A stretch of 49,713 nt of DNA from Nitrospiraceae bacterium (GCA_023248355.1 JAHFES010000002.1:1-49713), one strand, 5' to 3'. Positions 17,939 through 28,813 are shown, counted from the first letter of the stretch. The notes: generated by a model from the sequence alone, not told the origin. Made by a program: numbers and translations.

Positions 17939-18778
17939 GTGCCGGACATCGCCTTCGTCAATGGCCGATTCCTTCCGTGGAATGAGGCAACCGTCTCGAT
18001 CGACGATCGCGGGTTTCAGTTCGGCGACGGTGTCTATGAAGTCATCCGGACGTATCGAGGGACGCCGTTCGAACTTGACGCGCATCTTGGGCGGCTTGAT
18101 CGGAGCGCCAAAGAACTGAGTCTGTCCCAGCCCTATTCCCGCTCGCAGTGGGCGCAATGGATCCGGCAGGGGCTTGGCCAAGCTGGGTACCAAGAAGCCA
18201 AGGTCTACATCCAGATCACCAGAGGGGTCGCCCCTCGGGACCATGCGTTCCCGTCCAATACTGCTCCGACCGTGGTGATGACCATCAGGGAGCTCCATCC
18301 GCTGGCGCTACAGATTCGTCAGGATGGCGTGACCGCACGGACCTGTGAAGATTTTCGCTGGGGACGGTGCGATATTAAGAGCGTGAACCTGCTTGCCAAT
18401 GTGCTCGCACGTGAAGAGGCTAAGAAAGCGGCGGTCTTCGAAGCGATCCTCGTCAAAGACGGTCTGGTAACAGAAGGATCGCTCAGCAATGTGATGGCGG
18501 TGCAGGCTGGGGCGATCGTGACGGCTCCCGAAGGTCCACGCATCCTATCCGGCGTGACGAGAACCGTGGTCCTTGGATTGGCCAAGAAAGAGGGCATCCC
18601 GGTTCAAGAGCGGTTCATGTCGGTCGACTCCCTCTATACAGCAGAGGAAGTATTTCTGACCGGAACCACTCTTGAAGTACTGGGGGTTGTCCAGGTCGAT
18701 GGGAAAATCATCGGGTCAGGTCGACCAGGACTGATCACAAAAACACTTGCTGCGCGGTGGGCGCTTCTGACGGGGTAG
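17939..18778 (+). CDS. class IV aminotransferase (D-alanine/branched-chain aminotransferase-like)
   Basis: 'VPDIAFVNGRFLPWNEATVSIDDRGFQFGDGVYEVIRTYRG', 'DIKSVNLLANVLAREEAKKAAVFEAILV', 'VTEGSLSNVM'. GTG start. Confidence 0.9.
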   Translation: MPDIAFVNGRFLPWNEATVSIDDRGFQFGDGVYEVIRTYRGTPFELDAHLGRLDRSAKELSLSQPYSRSQWAQWIRQGLGQAGYQEAKVYIQITRGVAPRDHAFPSNTAPTVVMTIRELHPLALQIRQDGVTARTCEDFRWGRCDIKSVNLLANVLAREEAKKAAVFEAILVKDGLVTEGSLSNVMAVQAGAIVTAPEGPRILSGVTRTVVLGLAKKEGIPVQERFMSVDSLYTAEEVFLTGTTLEVLGVVQVDGKIIGSGRPGLITKTLAARWALLTG

Positions 18779-18824
18779 CGCCCCTTGCTTTGCCTGGGGG
18801 TGCGTGGTATGGTGCTCGCGCTGG

Positions 18825-18848
18825 AAGTGGGCTCAAGCCCACTTTTTT
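18825..18848 (+). promoter_or_regulatory. hairpin plus T-run in the rimP leader (possible attenuator)
   Basis: AAGTGGGCT-CA-AGCCCACTT followed by TTTT, between the aminotransferase stop and the likely rimP start. Confidence 0.65.
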
Positions 18849-18858
18849 GTTTGAGCAC

Positions 18859-19377
18859 ATGCAGGTGGAGTCAGGGGAAAGAAGGTTGAGCATACCGGAG
18901 CGCGGATTGCAGTCGGTCGTCGACCGGCTGGAGGGTGTCATTTCACCGATCTTATGGACGCTCGGGTTGGAGTTGGTCGAAGTGGTGTGTGTCGGGCAGG
19001 GTCCTCGCTCCGTGGTCCGTGTCTTGATTGATAAACCAGGCGGCGTCACTGTTACAGATTGTGAGCAGGCGCATAAAGCGCTGGGCCCGGCACTTGACGT
19101 GGCCGATCCCTTTCCCCACGCCTATACCCTTGAAGTTTCTTCGCCAGGTCTCGATCGGCCCTTCAAGCGCCTTCAAGACTATCAGCGAGCGATTGGGAAA
19201 CAGGTGAGTCTCAAGCTGCGGCAGCCACTCGAAGGCCAGTGGCGGGTGACTGGACAACTGACGCACGCGGATGAGCAGGCAGTGGTGTTGGCTGTTCCGA
19301 CGGGAGCGTCCGAGCCACAGCTGCTAAGACTGGAACTTCAGACGATTGCAGAGGCCAGGCTGGTCGTGAAAATTTAG
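18859..19377 (+). CDS. rimP: ribosome maturation factor RimP
   Basis: 'LGLELVEVVCVGQGPRSVVRVLIDKPGGVTVTDCEQAHKALGPALDVADPFPHAYTLEVSSPGLDRPFKR'. Start ATG 18859 or TTG 18886 (the latter has 'ggaaagaagg' upstream). Confidence 0.9.
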   Translation: MQVESGERRLSIPERGLQSVVDRLEGVISPILWTLGLELVEVVCVGQGPRSVVRVLIDKPGGVTVTDCEQAHKALGPALDVADPFPHAYTLEVSSPGLDRPFKRLQDYQRAIGKQVSLKLRQPLEGQWRVTGQLTHADEQAVVLAVPTGASEPQLLRLELQTIAEARLVVKI

Positions 19378-19429
19378 GTTGCGGATGGGACTCAAGGCTC
19401 GCCGGCAACACGATGCAGGAGCATGACGC

Positions 19430-20587
19430 ATGAACCGAGAACTCATCTCAGTGATCGACGAGATCGGACGCCAAAAGGGGATTGACAAGGCACGGGTCCT
19501 CGGAGCCATCGAATCCGCTTTGCAGACCGCCGCGAAGAAGCGCTTCGGCCAGGCTGAAAACATTCAAGTCGAAATCGATCCGAAGACCGGCGAAATTTCC
19601 GTCGTCTCCAAGAAAATTATTGTGGATACCGTCAGCAATCCGAAAGCGGAGATCTCGCTGCAAGAGGCCCGTCAGTTCGATAGCGAGGCTGAAGTTGGCG
19701 ATGAAATCGGATCGTTGATCGAGTTGAGCGACTTGGGGCGCATTGCGGCTCAGACGGCCAAGCAAGTCATCTTTCAAAAGGTCCGTGAGGCGGAATGGGA
19801 GGCGGTACAAAAAGAATATTCGACGCGGCAGGGCGATCTGGTGAACGGCATCATTCTCGGGATGGAGCGCCGGAACTACCTCGTCGATCTCGGGAAGACC
19901 GAAGCGATTCTTCCCATTCAAGAGCAGATTCCGCGGGAGACCTACCGGCGCGGCGATCGTGTGAAGGCCATGTTGCTGGAGGTTCGCCGCACGCCGAAGG
20001 ACGTTCAAGTCATTCTGACTCGGAGCCATCCACAATTCGTGTCGAAGCTCTTTGAGCTTGAAGTGCCGGAAGTCATGGAAAAGATCGTCGAGATCAAGTC
20101 GGTCGTGCGGGAGCCCGGTGATCGCACGAAGATTGCCGTCACGTCGCGTGAAAAGGCCGTGGATCCGGTCGGAGCCTGCGTGGGCATGAAGGGGTCGCGT
20201 GTGCAGGCGGTCGTCCGTGAGTTGCGTGGCGAGAAGGTCGACATCATCACGTGGACCCAGGATCCTCGTGTGTTCATCGCGGAGGCGCTGAATCCGGCGA
20301 CGATCGAGAAAGTCGGCATTGATGAAGAGAAGAAGTCGGCGTTGGTCGTCGTTGCTGACTCCCAGTTGTCCTTGGCCATCGGTAAGAACGGTCAGAACGT
20401 CCGTCTGGCTGCACGCCTGACCGGCTGGAAGATCGATATCATCAGTGCGACGGAGTACGAGAAAGAGAAAGTTGAGCGAGACAAGGAAATTAAAGCAGCG
20501 CTCGCGGACGAAGCCGAAGCTCAACGACTGCAGGAAGAAGCTCGGGAGGCCGCCAGAGCCGAGGCCGGCGAAGCGACGAGCAGCTAG
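19430..20587 (+). CDS. nusA: transcription termination/antitermination factor NusA
   Basis: S1 and KH-domain motifs; 'DPVGACVGMKGSRVQAVVRELRGEKVDII', 'QLSLAIGKNGQNVRLAARLTGWKIDI'. Confidence 0.96.
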   Translation: MNRELISVIDEIGRQKGIDKARVLGAIESALQTAAKKRFGQAENIQVEIDPKTGEISVVSKKIIVDTVSNPKAEISLQEARQFDSEAEVGDEIGSLIELSDLGRIAAQTAKQVIFQKVREAEWEAVQKEYSTRQGDLVNGIILGMERRNYLVDLGKTEAILPIQEQIPRETYRRGDRVKAMLLEVRRTPKDVQVILTRSHPQFVSKLFELEVPEVMEKIVEIKSVVREPGDRTKIAVTSREKAVDPVGACVGMKGSRVQAVVRELRGEKVDIITWTQDPRVFIAEALNPATIEKVGIDEEKKSALVVVADSQLSLAIGKNGQNVRLAARLTGWKIDIISATEYEKEKVERDKEIKAALADEAEAQRLQEEAREAARAEAGEATSS

Positions 20588-20605
20588 AATATTGGGAACC
20601 GTCTG

Positions 20606-23170
20606 ATGACTATGCGCGTCTACGAACTTGCCAAGAAACTGGGAATGGAAAATCGCGATCTTATCCCCGAACTCAAGAAGATGGGTGTGTCCGTCGCGTC
20701 CCATAGCAGCGCCCTGGACGATGACATTGTTCACAAGGCGTTGGACAAACTCGCTTCGAAGGCCAAGGGTGCGAGAAAAGCGTCCGAGGTAGAAGTGGGA
20801 CCAGGCGCGAAGTCAGCTCATGACGCGGGTCATGCCAAAGCCGGAATGGCGAAGAACCTGCCAGTAGAAGAGCCTGCCAAGCCGGACAAGCGGCGCATTC
20901 TGATCAAGCGAAAGAAGGAAGATGAGCCGAGCGAGGCCATCGCTACTGTGCCAGTTGGTGACATTGAAAGCGCTGCGGCAACCCTCTCGGGCAGCGTGCT
21001 TCCTCCGGCCGCTCCTGTGGAGCACCCTCTCGAAGGAGTAGCCGATCACAGCCTTCACGTAGAGGCAGCGGTACCGACCGAGGTCGGAACGCTGCCGCCA
21101 TCTCCTGCTGTGCCAGTGCAGGCGGCCCTGCAGGTGAAGCCGATGCTGGCCGTGCAACCAAGTGTGGCGACGGCGGAAGCGTTGGCGGCCAAGAAGAAAA
21201 TGGCCATAGAAGCGATCGAGGCCGAGGGGCTGAAGGAAAAGCTCAAGAAAGCGCGGAAGCCGGGCCGGCAAAAAGATGAGCAGGAAGACGTCAAGCTTCG
21301 TGAAGATGCCGCTCGCTGGCAAGACCTACGGGCGATTCCCGTTCAGCGGCGCGAAGACCGATCGCGGCATGTCCATCATAGTACCCCAGGGGAAGTCACG
21401 AAGCCACGTCGGAAGAGCGTTAAGGTGACGGCGCGTACGACGGTGAAGGAGTTTGCCGAGCTGATCGGCCAGCGTCCGGCGGACATCGTCCGCAAGCTGA
21501 TGGAAATGGGCCAGATGTTCACCTTCAATCAGCCCATGAATCTCGATGCGGCCTCGATGTTCGCCGATGAGAGCGGCATCAAGATCGAAGTGGCCGTGGA
21601 AAAGGCCGGCGAGGAACTGTTGCACGATGTGGTCGAAACGGGAGTCGAGGAGCAGCGTGAGCCGCGACCGCCGGTGGTCACCATCATGGGCCACGTCGAT
21701 CATGGAAAGACCTCGTTGCTTGATGCGATTCGGCAAACGAAAGTGGCTGAAGGGGAAGCGGGCGGGATCACGCAGCACATCGGGGCCTATACCGTTGCAG
21801 TGAATGGCAAGCAAGTCACGTTTCTCGATACGCCGGGCCATGAGGCCTTCACGGCGATGCGTGCGCGCGGAGCAAAAGTCACCGATATCGTCATTCTGGT
21901 CGTGGCCGCAGACGACGGGGTCATGCCACAGACAATCGAAGCGATTCACCACGCCAAGGCCGCCGGAGTGCCGCTGATCGTGGCGATCAACAAGATTGAC
22001 AAGCCGGGAGCCAATTCGGATCGCGTGAAAAATGCGCTCTCCGAGCATGGGCTGATTTCCGAGGCCTGGGGCGGCGATACGATCATGGTGGAAGTCTCTG
22101 CCAAGCAGAAAACCGGCCTCGATACGCTGCTCGAAATGATTCTGCTCCAGTCCGAAGTGCTCGAGCTGAAAGCCGATCCTCATCGGCAGGCCAAGGGCGC
22201 TGTCATCGAAGCCAAAATCGCACGTGGCCGTGGTCCTGTCGCGACCGTGCTCATCCAGAGTGGCACCCTAAAAGTGGGCGATGTGTATGTCGTCGGGACG
22301 TTCAGCGGTCGTGTCCGGGCGCTGATTAATGATCGCGGTGCGAAGACGGACCAGGCTGGTCCATCCATCCCCGTCGAAGTGATCGGGTTGCCGGGGGTGC
22401 CGTCGGCGGGAGATGTCTTTCAGGTTGTCTCAGATGAACGCGTGGCCCGAGAGATTGCCGAAGAGCGGGCCCAGAAGCAGAGGGCCGCGGAGTTGGCCAG
22501 CCCAGCCAAAGTTTCGCTCGATGATCTATTCGCCAGGATCCAAGAGGGGGCGGTGAAGGAGTTGGCCATCATCATCAAGGCCGATGTGCAGGGATCGTCT
22601 GAAGCGTTGGCCGGTGCAGTGGAGAAACTCACGACAGAGGCCGTCAAGCTGCGAGTCATCCACAACGGCGTCGGAGGGATCACGGAATCCGACGTGTTGC
22701 TGGCTGCCGCGTCAGGCGCCATCATTATTGGCTTCAATGTCAGACCGGAACCAAAAGCTGCCGCGTTGGCTGAACAGCAGGGAGTCGACGTCCGGCTTTA
22801 CACAATCATTTACGATGCCATCGGCGACATCAAGGCTGCGATGGAAGGCTTGCTCGAACCGACGCTCAAAGAGCGGACCCTGGGACGGGCCGAAGTGCGG
22901 CAGGTCTTCACGATTCCCAAGGCAGGGGTCGTGGCTGGGTCCTACGTCATCGACGGCACGATCTCCCGCGCGAGCGCCGGTGTGCGTGTGATCCGGGATA
23001 ATGTCGTAGTCTACCAAGGAAAACTGGGATCGTTGCGACGGTTCAAAGACGACGTGCGCGAGGTGCAGCAGGGCTACGAATGTGGGTTGAGCATCGAGAA
23101 CTTTAATGATGTGAAGGCCGGCGACATCGTCGAGGCCTATGCGATCGACAAGATTGCCGGGAAGCTCTGA
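20606..23170 (+). CDS. infB: translation initiation factor IF-2
   Basis: '[20 protein letters not shown]', '[23 protein letters not shown]', 'NKIDKPGAN'. Confidence 0.97.
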   Translation: MTMRVYELAKKLGMENRDLIPELKKMGVSVASHSSALDDDIVHKALDKLASKAKGARKASEVEVGPGAKSAHDAGHAKAGMAKNLPVEEPAKPDKRRILIKRKKEDEPSEAIATVPVGDIESAAATLSGSVLPPAAPVEHPLEGVADHSLHVEAAVPTEVGTLPPSPAVPVQAALQVKPMLAVQPSVATAEALAAKKKMAIEAIEAEGLKEKLKKARKPGRQKDEQEDVKLREDAARWQDLRAIPVQRREDRSRHVHHSTPGEVTKPRRKSVKVTARTTVKEFAELIGQRPADIVRKLMEMGQMFTFNQPMNLDAASMFADESGIKIEVAVEKAGEELLHDVVETGVEEQREPRPPVVTIMGHVDHGKTSLLDAIRQTKVAEGEAGGITQHIGAYTVAVNGKQVTFLDTPGHEAFTAMRARGAKVTDIVILVVAADDGVMPQTIEAIHHAKAAGVPLIVAINKIDKPGANSDRVKNALSEHGLISEAWGGDTIMVEVSAKQKTGLDTLLEMILLQSEVLELKADPHRQAKGAVIEAKIARGRGPVATVLIQSGTLKVGDVYVVGTFSGRVRALINDRGAKTDQAGPSIPVEVIGLPGVPSAGDVFQVVSDERVAREIAEERAQKQRAAELASPAKVSLDDLFARIQEGAVKELAIIIKADVQGSSEALAGAVEKLTTEAVKLRVIHNGVGGITESDVLLAAASGAIIIGFNVRPEPKAAALAEQQGVDVRLYTIIYDAIGDIKAAMEGLLEPTLKERTLGRAEVRQVFTIPKAGVVAGSYVIDGTISRASAGVRVIRDNVVVYQGKLGSLRRFKDDVREVQQGYECGLSIENFNDVKAGDIVEAYAIDKIAGKL

Positions 23171-23189
23171 GTACCGGGCGGTGTAGGAC

Positions 23190-23471
23190 ATGGTCGTTGG
23201 TCTGTGCACCGTTGAGCTGCTTATCTCGGAGAGTCAGTCGCTCAAAGACAAGCGGCGGGTGTTGCATAGTCTGAAAGACCGGCTGCACGGAAAGTTTAAT
23301 GTATCGGTGGCCGAGGTAGAGGGGCAGGATCTCTGGCAGAAGGCCGTGGTAGGGATGGTTTGTGTCGCGAATGAAAGCAAACACGTGAACCAAGTCCTCG
23401 AGCAGGCGTTGAATCTGATCAAGAGCACGCCCACGGTCGAGGTGGTCAGAACGCATCTGGAACTGTTGTAG
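23190..23471 (+). CDS. ylxP: DUF503 (YlxP-like) protein
   Basis: 'MVVGLCTVELLISESQSLKDKRRVLHSLKDRLHGKFNVSVAEVEGQDLWQKAVVGM', and located between infB and rbfA. Confidence 0.85.
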   Translation: MVVGLCTVELLISESQSLKDKRRVLHSLKDRLHGKFNVSVAEVEGQDLWQKAVVGMVCVANESKHVNQVLEQALNLIKSTPTVEVVRTHLELL

Positions 23472-23526
23472 CGGCGATAGCGTGATGCTCGTAACCGGCC
23501 AGATCAGCGCTCCGAATCGTTGGAAG

Positions 23527-23940
23527 ATGTCCAAGACAACCTACAAGCGGGCCGACCGGGTGGCCGATCAGATTCGGATGGAAGTGGCGGACATCCTTAT
23601 GCGAAAAATCAAAGATCCGCGGGTGCGCTCCGTGACGGTGACCGATGTCGAGCTGACGGCGGATTTGCGCATCGCCCATATTTTCGTCACCACGATGGAG
23701 AAGGATCAGGCCGAGCGCGATGTCTTTGCCGGGCTCTCGAAGGCCAGCGGATTTGTACGGGCGGAATTAGGCCGTCGTCTCGCGCTGCGGTATCTTCCCG
23801 AGGTGATCTTCAAAAAGGATGTCTGCGGTCTGCGTGGCGATCGTGTTTTGGAATTATTGGGTGGATTGCACGTGGACGCTGATCAGAGTGACGCTCCGGC
23901 CCCGTCGGGCTCCCCTGATACGACGGCGTCAGAGTCATAG
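23527..23940 (+). CDS. rbfA: ribosome-binding factor A
   Basis: 'MSKTTYKRADRVADQIRMEVADILMRKIKDPRVRSVTVTDVELTADLRIAHIFVT'. Confidence 0.93.
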   Translation: MSKTTYKRADRVADQIRMEVADILMRKIKDPRVRSVTVTDVELTADLRIAHIFVTTMEKDQAERDVFAGLSKASGFVRAELGRRLALRYLPEVIFKKDVCGLRGDRVLELLGGLHVDADQSDAPAPSGSPDTTASES

Positions 23941-23944
23941 GGAT

Positions 23945-24901
23945 ATGGGTATTTCAACAGACATGGCTCAGCAAGTTACCATTGCCGAGGGAGTCCTCAT
24001 CGTCAAAAAAGAAGCCGGCTGGACGTCACATGATGTCGTGGCCAAGGTGCGAGGACTCTTGGGCGGGGTCAAGGTCGGTCATGCGGGTACGCTAGACCCT
24101 GCTGCCACGGGTGTCTTGCCTGTGTTGGTGGGACGCGCCACGCGTGTGGCGGAGTACTTGGTCGACTGGGATAAGGAATATCGTGCGGTCTTGCGCCTTG
24201 GTGAAACGACTGACACGCAAGACGCCACGGGGACGGTGCTGGCACAGCGCGATCCGAGCGTGGTCAGCGATCAGGCGCTCCATGACGTGGTCGCGCGGTT
24301 TCGCGGCCCTCAGCAACAATTGCCGCCGATGTACTCGGCAGTGAAAGTCGGAGGACAGCCGCTGTATAAAGCGGCCAGGGCGGGGAAAACGGTTGAACGC
24401 CAAGAACGGGCGATCGTTATCCATAAACTGGATATTCTGGCCATTGATGGGCGGGATGTGACGGTGAGCGTCGTGTGCTCAAAGGGGACCTACATCAGGA
24501 CCTTGTGTGTTGATATCGGACAGGCGCTGGGCGTCGGCGGACATCTGCTCGCGCTCGAACGTCGTCGCGTGGGGCCCTTGTCGATCGATCAGGCCTTGAC
24601 CGTTGATCAGATCGCCGAGCAGGTGGCCATCGGGACCTTGCGGGATCACCTGATCACGTTGGATCAGGTGCTCGACCAGTTGCCGACCCTGGTGGTCACT
24701 GATGAGCAGGCCCAGCGTGTCTTGCATGGCGGCGCAGTTTCCCCTATGGGAATCGGACAGCTTCCGTCCTCGTCTGAGCCGGTGTCTGTTCGGCTCAAGG
24801 ATGAAGGCGGGCGGCTGCTGGCGATTGGCACGCATGATGCGCGAACGGCGGGGGCGATTAAGGTTCATAAAGTATTGATAGAGAGCGAGTCACTCAACTG
24901 A
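23945..24901 (+). CDS. truB: tRNA pseudouridine(55) synthase TruB
   Basis: 'GVLIVKKEAGWTSHDVVAKVRGLLGGVKVGHAGTLDPAATGVLPVLVGRATR'. ATG at 23945. Confidence 0.95.
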   Translation: MGISTDMAQQVTIAEGVLIVKKEAGWTSHDVVAKVRGLLGGVKVGHAGTLDPAATGVLPVLVGRATRVAEYLVDWDKEYRAVLRLGETTDTQDATGTVLAQRDPSVVSDQALHDVVARFRGPQQQLPPMYSAVKVGGQPLYKAARAGKTVERQERAIVIHKLDILAIDGRDVTVSVVCSKGTYIRTLCVDIGQALGVGGHLLALERRRVGPLSIDQALTVDQIAEQVAIGTLRDHLITLDQVLDQLPTLVVTDEQAQRVLHGGAVSPMGIGQLPSSSEPVSVRLKDEGGRLLAIGTHDARTAGAIKVHKVLIESESLN

Positions 24902-24926
24902 ATAGGAGCGAGGAGGAGCAAGAGCC

Positions 24927-25196
24927 ATGGCATTACTCAAGGAAGCAAAAACAGAATTGATCAAGCAGTATCGGCAGCACGATACGGACTCCGGATCGCC
25001 GGAAGTTCAGATCGCGGTCCTGACCAACCGCATCACGTATCTGACCGAGCATTTCAAGACGCATAAGAAGGATCACCACTCACGGCGCGGGCTGTTGCAG
25101 TTGGTGGGACGGAGACGGCGATTGCTGGATTATCTCCGTGGCGTGGCTGACGCGCGGTATCGGGCCATCATTGAACGACTCGGCATTCGGAAGTAG
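24927..25196 (+). CDS. rpsO: 30S ribosomal protein S15
   Basis: '[52 protein letters not shown]'. Confidence 0.97.
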   Translation: MALLKEAKTELIKQYRQHDTDSGSPEVQIAVLTNRITYLTEHFKTHKKDHHSRRGLLQLVGRRRRLLDYLRGVADARYRAIIERLGIRK

Positions 25197-25292
25197 CCGG
25201 CCGGACCTCGTGTGCAAACCGCTGGTCGTTCAGTGAGGCGACAGCGCGGAACGAATGTCGCACAGGTGAACACGGACATGCGCTTACGCAGG

Positions 25293-25385
25293 CACAAGGC
25301 AAAAGTGTAAAGTGCAAAGTAAAAAAGTGGGCGACGGTTTCTCCACTTTTCACTTTAAATTTTTAACTTTTCACTTGGCTTTTGT
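25293..25385. repeat. AT-rich palindromic element, copy B
   Basis: Imperfect inverted repeat 'CACAAGGCAAAAGTG...AAAAAGTGG' / 'CCACTTTTCACTTTAAATTTTTAACTTTTCACTTGGCTTTTGTG'. The right arm resembles that of copy A at 8936-8966. Confidence 0.75.
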
Positions 25386-25436
25386 GAGCGCATCTCTGTG
25401 GGCATCTGTGGGACCTACTAACCAAGGAGACCATAG

Positions 25437-27554
25437 ATGGTACATGTTGTAGAAATTGAGATCGCAGGCCGGACGCTCCGGCTTGAAACCGGTCGAGTGG
25501 CCAAGCAGGCCCATGGATCGATTTGGGCCTCGTACGGCGATACGGTGGTCCTGGCGACGGCGGTGGCATCGCAGACGGCGAAGCCGGGAATCGATTTTCT
25601 CCCGCTGACCGTTGACTATCAGGAAAAAACCTACGCGGCAGGTAAGATTCCCGGCGGGTATTTCAAGCGCGAAGGTCGGCCGTCTGAAAAAGAAGTGCTC
25701 ACGAGCCGATTGATCGATCGTCCCCTCCGCCCTCTTTTCCCCGAAGGCTACTACTTCGAAACACAAGTGATTACCTCGGTCCTCTCCGCCGACAAGACCG
25801 GCTCATCCGATGTGATCGCCATTACGGCGGCATCGGCTGCGTTGTCGATCTCCAACATTCCTTTCCAAGGGCCTGTGGCCGGCGTCAAGATCGGGCGTGT
25901 GAACGGGCAGTTCGTGGTGAACCCAGACCTCGAAACCATGGAGAAGAGCGATCTGCAGCTGGTCGTCGCAGGCACGGCGGATGCCGTGATGATGGTCGAA
26001 GCGGGGGCCAATGAATTGTCGGAAGCGACGATGCTTCAGGCGCTCGAACTGGCGCACGCCGAGATCAAGAAGATTGTCGCGAAGATTTCCGAACTGGCGA
26101 AGATGGTCGGGAACAAGAAGCGCGAGGTGAAGGTCGAAGCGATCGATCCTGCCCTGGCGGCGAAAGTGAAAGACCTGGTCGCGAAGTCCATTCGCGAGGC
26201 GATCATGATTCCCAACAAGGCGGAGCGCCAGGAGCAGTTGGATCTGGCTATGGCTGCGGCGGTCGAGAAACTCAAGAATCCGGACATGCCCACCAGCGAA
26301 CGGCATATTAAGATCGTGTTCCATGGATTGGAGTATTCGGAAGTCCGGAACATGATTCTCGAAAAGGGCTCACGGGCTGACGGGCGGGGCCCGACGGACA
26401 TCCGAGCGATCAGCTGTGAAGTAGGGGTGTTGCCCCGTACGCACGGCTCAGCGCTCTTTACGCGCGGCGAAACGCAGAGTCTCGCCGTCGTCACGCTGGG
26501 CACCACCGACGATGAGCAACGCATCGACGCGCTGGAAGGTGAGTACACGCGGACATTCATGCTGCATTACAATTTCCCACCGTTTAGCGTCGGTGAAGCA
26601 CGGCCGCTTCGGTCGCCGGGTCGGCGAGAAGTGGGCCACGGCGCGTTGGCTGAACGGGCGTTGAAGCCAGTCCTCCCGGGCAAGGACGCTTTCCCCTATA
26701 CGCTTCGTATCGTCTCGGAGGTCCTGGAATCCAACGGGTCCTCCTCCATGGCGACGGTCTGTGGCGGAACTCTGGCGATGATGGATGCGGGTGTCCCGAT
26801 CAAGGAACCGGTTGCCGGCATCGCGATGGGACTCATTAAGGAAGGAGCTGGGGTCATGATCCTGTCCGACATTCTCGGACTGGAAGACCATCTCGGAGAT
26901 ATGGACTTCAAAGTGTGCGGGACGAAGAACGGAGTCACGGCACTGCAGATGGACATCAAGATCGGCGGGATTACCACAGCGCTCATGCAGCAGGCGTTGG
27001 AACAGGCCCGCACGGGGCGGCTCCATATTCTCAGCCACATGGCCAAAGCGCTCACGGGTTCGCGCACGAACCTGTCTCCGTTTGCGCCGCGCATCTTTAC
27101 GATGAAGGTGAAGCAGGACAAGATCCGGGACATCATTGGCCAGGGCGGAAAAACCATCCGCGCGATTCAGGCGGACTGTGGAGTCAAGATCAACATCGAG
27201 GATACGGGTATCGTGACCATCGCGTCGTCCGATGAAGCCTCGCTGCAGAAAGCGAAGGACATCGTTGGCCGCCTGACCGAAGAAGTCGAAATCGGGAAGA
27301 TCTACATGGGTACGGTCAGAAAGATTATGGATTTCGGCGCGTTCGTCGAAGTGTTGCCGGGTACCGATGGATTGGTTCACATCTCGCAGTTGGCTCACCA
27401 TCGGGTGAAGGCTGTGGCTGATGAAGTCGCCGAAGGCGATCAGATTCTCGTGAAGGTGCTGGAGATTGATAGGCAAGGCAAGATCCGGCTCAGCCGGAAA
27501 GACGCCATGCCTGCGCCGGCGGAAGGTGCCGCAAAAGATCCATCGGCTGAGTAG
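25437..27554 (+). CDS. pnp: polyribonucleotide nucleotidyltransferase
   Basis: RNase PH domains, KH ('KIRDIIGQGGKTIRAIQADCGVKINIEDTG') and S1 domain at the C-terminus. Confidence 0.97.
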   Translation: MVHVVEIEIAGRTLRLETGRVAKQAHGSIWASYGDTVVLATAVASQTAKPGIDFLPLTVDYQEKTYAAGKIPGGYFKREGRPSEKEVLTSRLIDRPLRPLFPEGYYFETQVITSVLSADKTGSSDVIAITAASAALSISNIPFQGPVAGVKIGRVNGQFVVNPDLETMEKSDLQLVVAGTADAVMMVEAGANELSEATMLQALELAHAEIKKIVAKISELAKMVGNKKREVKVEAIDPALAAKVKDLVAKSIREAIMIPNKAERQEQLDLAMAAAVEKLKNPDMPTSERHIKIVFHGLEYSEVRNMILEKGSRADGRGPTDIRAISCEVGVLPRTHGSALFTRGETQSLAVVTLGTTDDEQRIDALEGEYTRTFMLHYNFPPFSVGEARPLRSPGRREVGHGALAERALKPVLPGKDAFPYTLRIVSEVLESNGSSSMATVCGGTLAMMDAGVPIKEPVAGIAMGLIKEGAGVMILSDILGLEDHLGDMDFKVCGTKNGVTALQMDIKIGGITTALMQQALEQARTGRLHILSHMAKALTGSRTNLSPFAPRIFTMKVKQDKIRDIIGQGGKTIRAIQADCGVKINIEDTGIVTIASSDEASLQKAKDIVGRLTEEVEIGKIYMGTVRKIMDFGAFVEVLPGTDGLVHISQLAHHRVKAVADEVAEGDQILVKVLEIDRQGKIRLSRKDAMPAPAEGAAKDPSAE

Positions 27555-27559
27555 CCCCC

Positions 27560-28813
27560 TTGTACCGCAAACTCATTCTGGATAACGGGGTCCGCTTGGT
27601 TACCGAGCGGATCCCGACGCTCAAGTCTGTCACGGTCGGCATGTGGGTCAACGCCGGTTCCCGCGACGAAGGACCCGCGCAAGCCGGGTACTCCCATTTC
27701 ATCGAACATATGTTTTTCAAGGGGACGACCACCCGGTCGGCCACGGATATCTCTCGCGAGATCGACGCGCTCGGGGGTGAGTTGAACGCCTTCACCTCCC
27801 GCGAAACGACCACCTTCTACGTCAAAGTTCTCGACCAGCATGTGCCCAAGGCGCTGGATCTCCTCTCAGATCTGTTCCATCGATCTCGTATCGGACCGAA
27901 GGAAATTGAAAAAGAGAAGCAGGTGGTCATGGAAGAAATCCGCATGGTTCAAGATGACCCTGAAGATCTGGTGCAGGAACTTCATGCGGGGCTGGTGATG
28001 GGCCGTCATCCACTCAGCCGGCCGATTCTTGGGCAGGAAGCGACGATTGGGCGGGTGCGGCGACAGGATCTCCTCGACTATATCGACACCCACTACCGTC
28101 CGCAGGAGATGGTGCTTGCGGTTGCGGGGAATTTCGATCAGCGTCAGCTCGAAAAAACGATTGCGCAGAAATTCGGGCGCCGCCGCCAGTCTGCCAGCAC
28201 AGCGCCACGCAAACGTTGGCCTCCGGAAATCTGTGGTGGCGTCATCATGAAACGAAAGCCGCTGGAACAGGTGCATCTCTGCGTGGGGTTAAAAGGAATT
28301 CCCGCCGGCCATAAGGATCGCTATGCGGCGTATGCGCTGAACAGCGTGTTGGGGGGAAGCGTGAGTTCCCGGCTCTTCCAAGAGGTGCGGGAAAAACGCG
28401 GCTTAGCCTACTCCATCTATTCCTTTCTCTCGGGCTATTCCGACGTGGGCACCATCACGATTTATGCGGGCACCCGAGCGCGTGAGGTTGAGCGCGTCCT
28501 GGACTTGATCCGTCGTGAAATCCGGAGAATGGCGGCTAAAGGTATCGAACGGGCGGAACTCAGGCGGACGAAAGATCAGATGAAGGGCAGCCTCATGCTG
28601 AGCCTGGAGAGTTCCCATAGTCGCATGAACAAACTCGCGAAGGACGAATTGATTACGGGAAGCCATACCAGTCTGGAAGACATGCTGTCGGAGATCGACG
28701 CCATCACGGAGCAGCAGGTCTTTCGTGTTGCGCAAGATTTATTCGCTCAGAAAACGATGGCCATTACAGGATTGGGACCGTTCTCTTCCCGTCAGGTTGC
28801 AGCATTAAGATGA
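27560..28813 (+). CDS. M16 family zinc peptidase
   Basis: 'HFIEHMFFKGTTTR' (HxxEH). TTG start immediately after pnp. Confidence 0.93.
   Translation: MYRKLILDNGVRLVTERIPTLKSVTVGMWVNAGSRDEGPAQAGYSHFIEHMFFKGTTTRSATDISREIDALGGELNAFTSRETTTFYVKVLDQHVPKALDLLSDLFHRSRIGPKEIEKEKQVVMEEIRMVQDDPEDLVQELHAGLVMGRHPLSRPILGQEATIGRVRRQDLLDYIDTHYRPQEMVLAVAGNFDQRQLEKTIAQKFGRRRQSASTAPRKRWPPEICGGVIMKRKPLEQVHLCVGLKGIPAGHKDRYAAYALNSVLGGSVSSRLFQEVREKRGLAYSIYSFLSGYSDVGTITIYAGTRAREVERVLDLIRREIRRMAAKGIERAELRRTKDQMKGSLMLSLESSHSRMNKLAKDELITGSHTSLEDMLSEIDAITEQQVFRVAQDLFAQKTMAITGLGPFSSRQVAALR

Noticed and set aside
19448-20734. 428 aa antisense ORF over nusA
   Set aside because: Lies opposite a clearly coding, conserved gene. 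The composition is typical of a shadow ORF in high-GC DNA (rich in L, R, D, H) with no recognisable domain.
26448-27476. 342 aa antisense ORF over pnp
   Set aside because: Shadow of the pnp reading frame; no start context or domain evidence.
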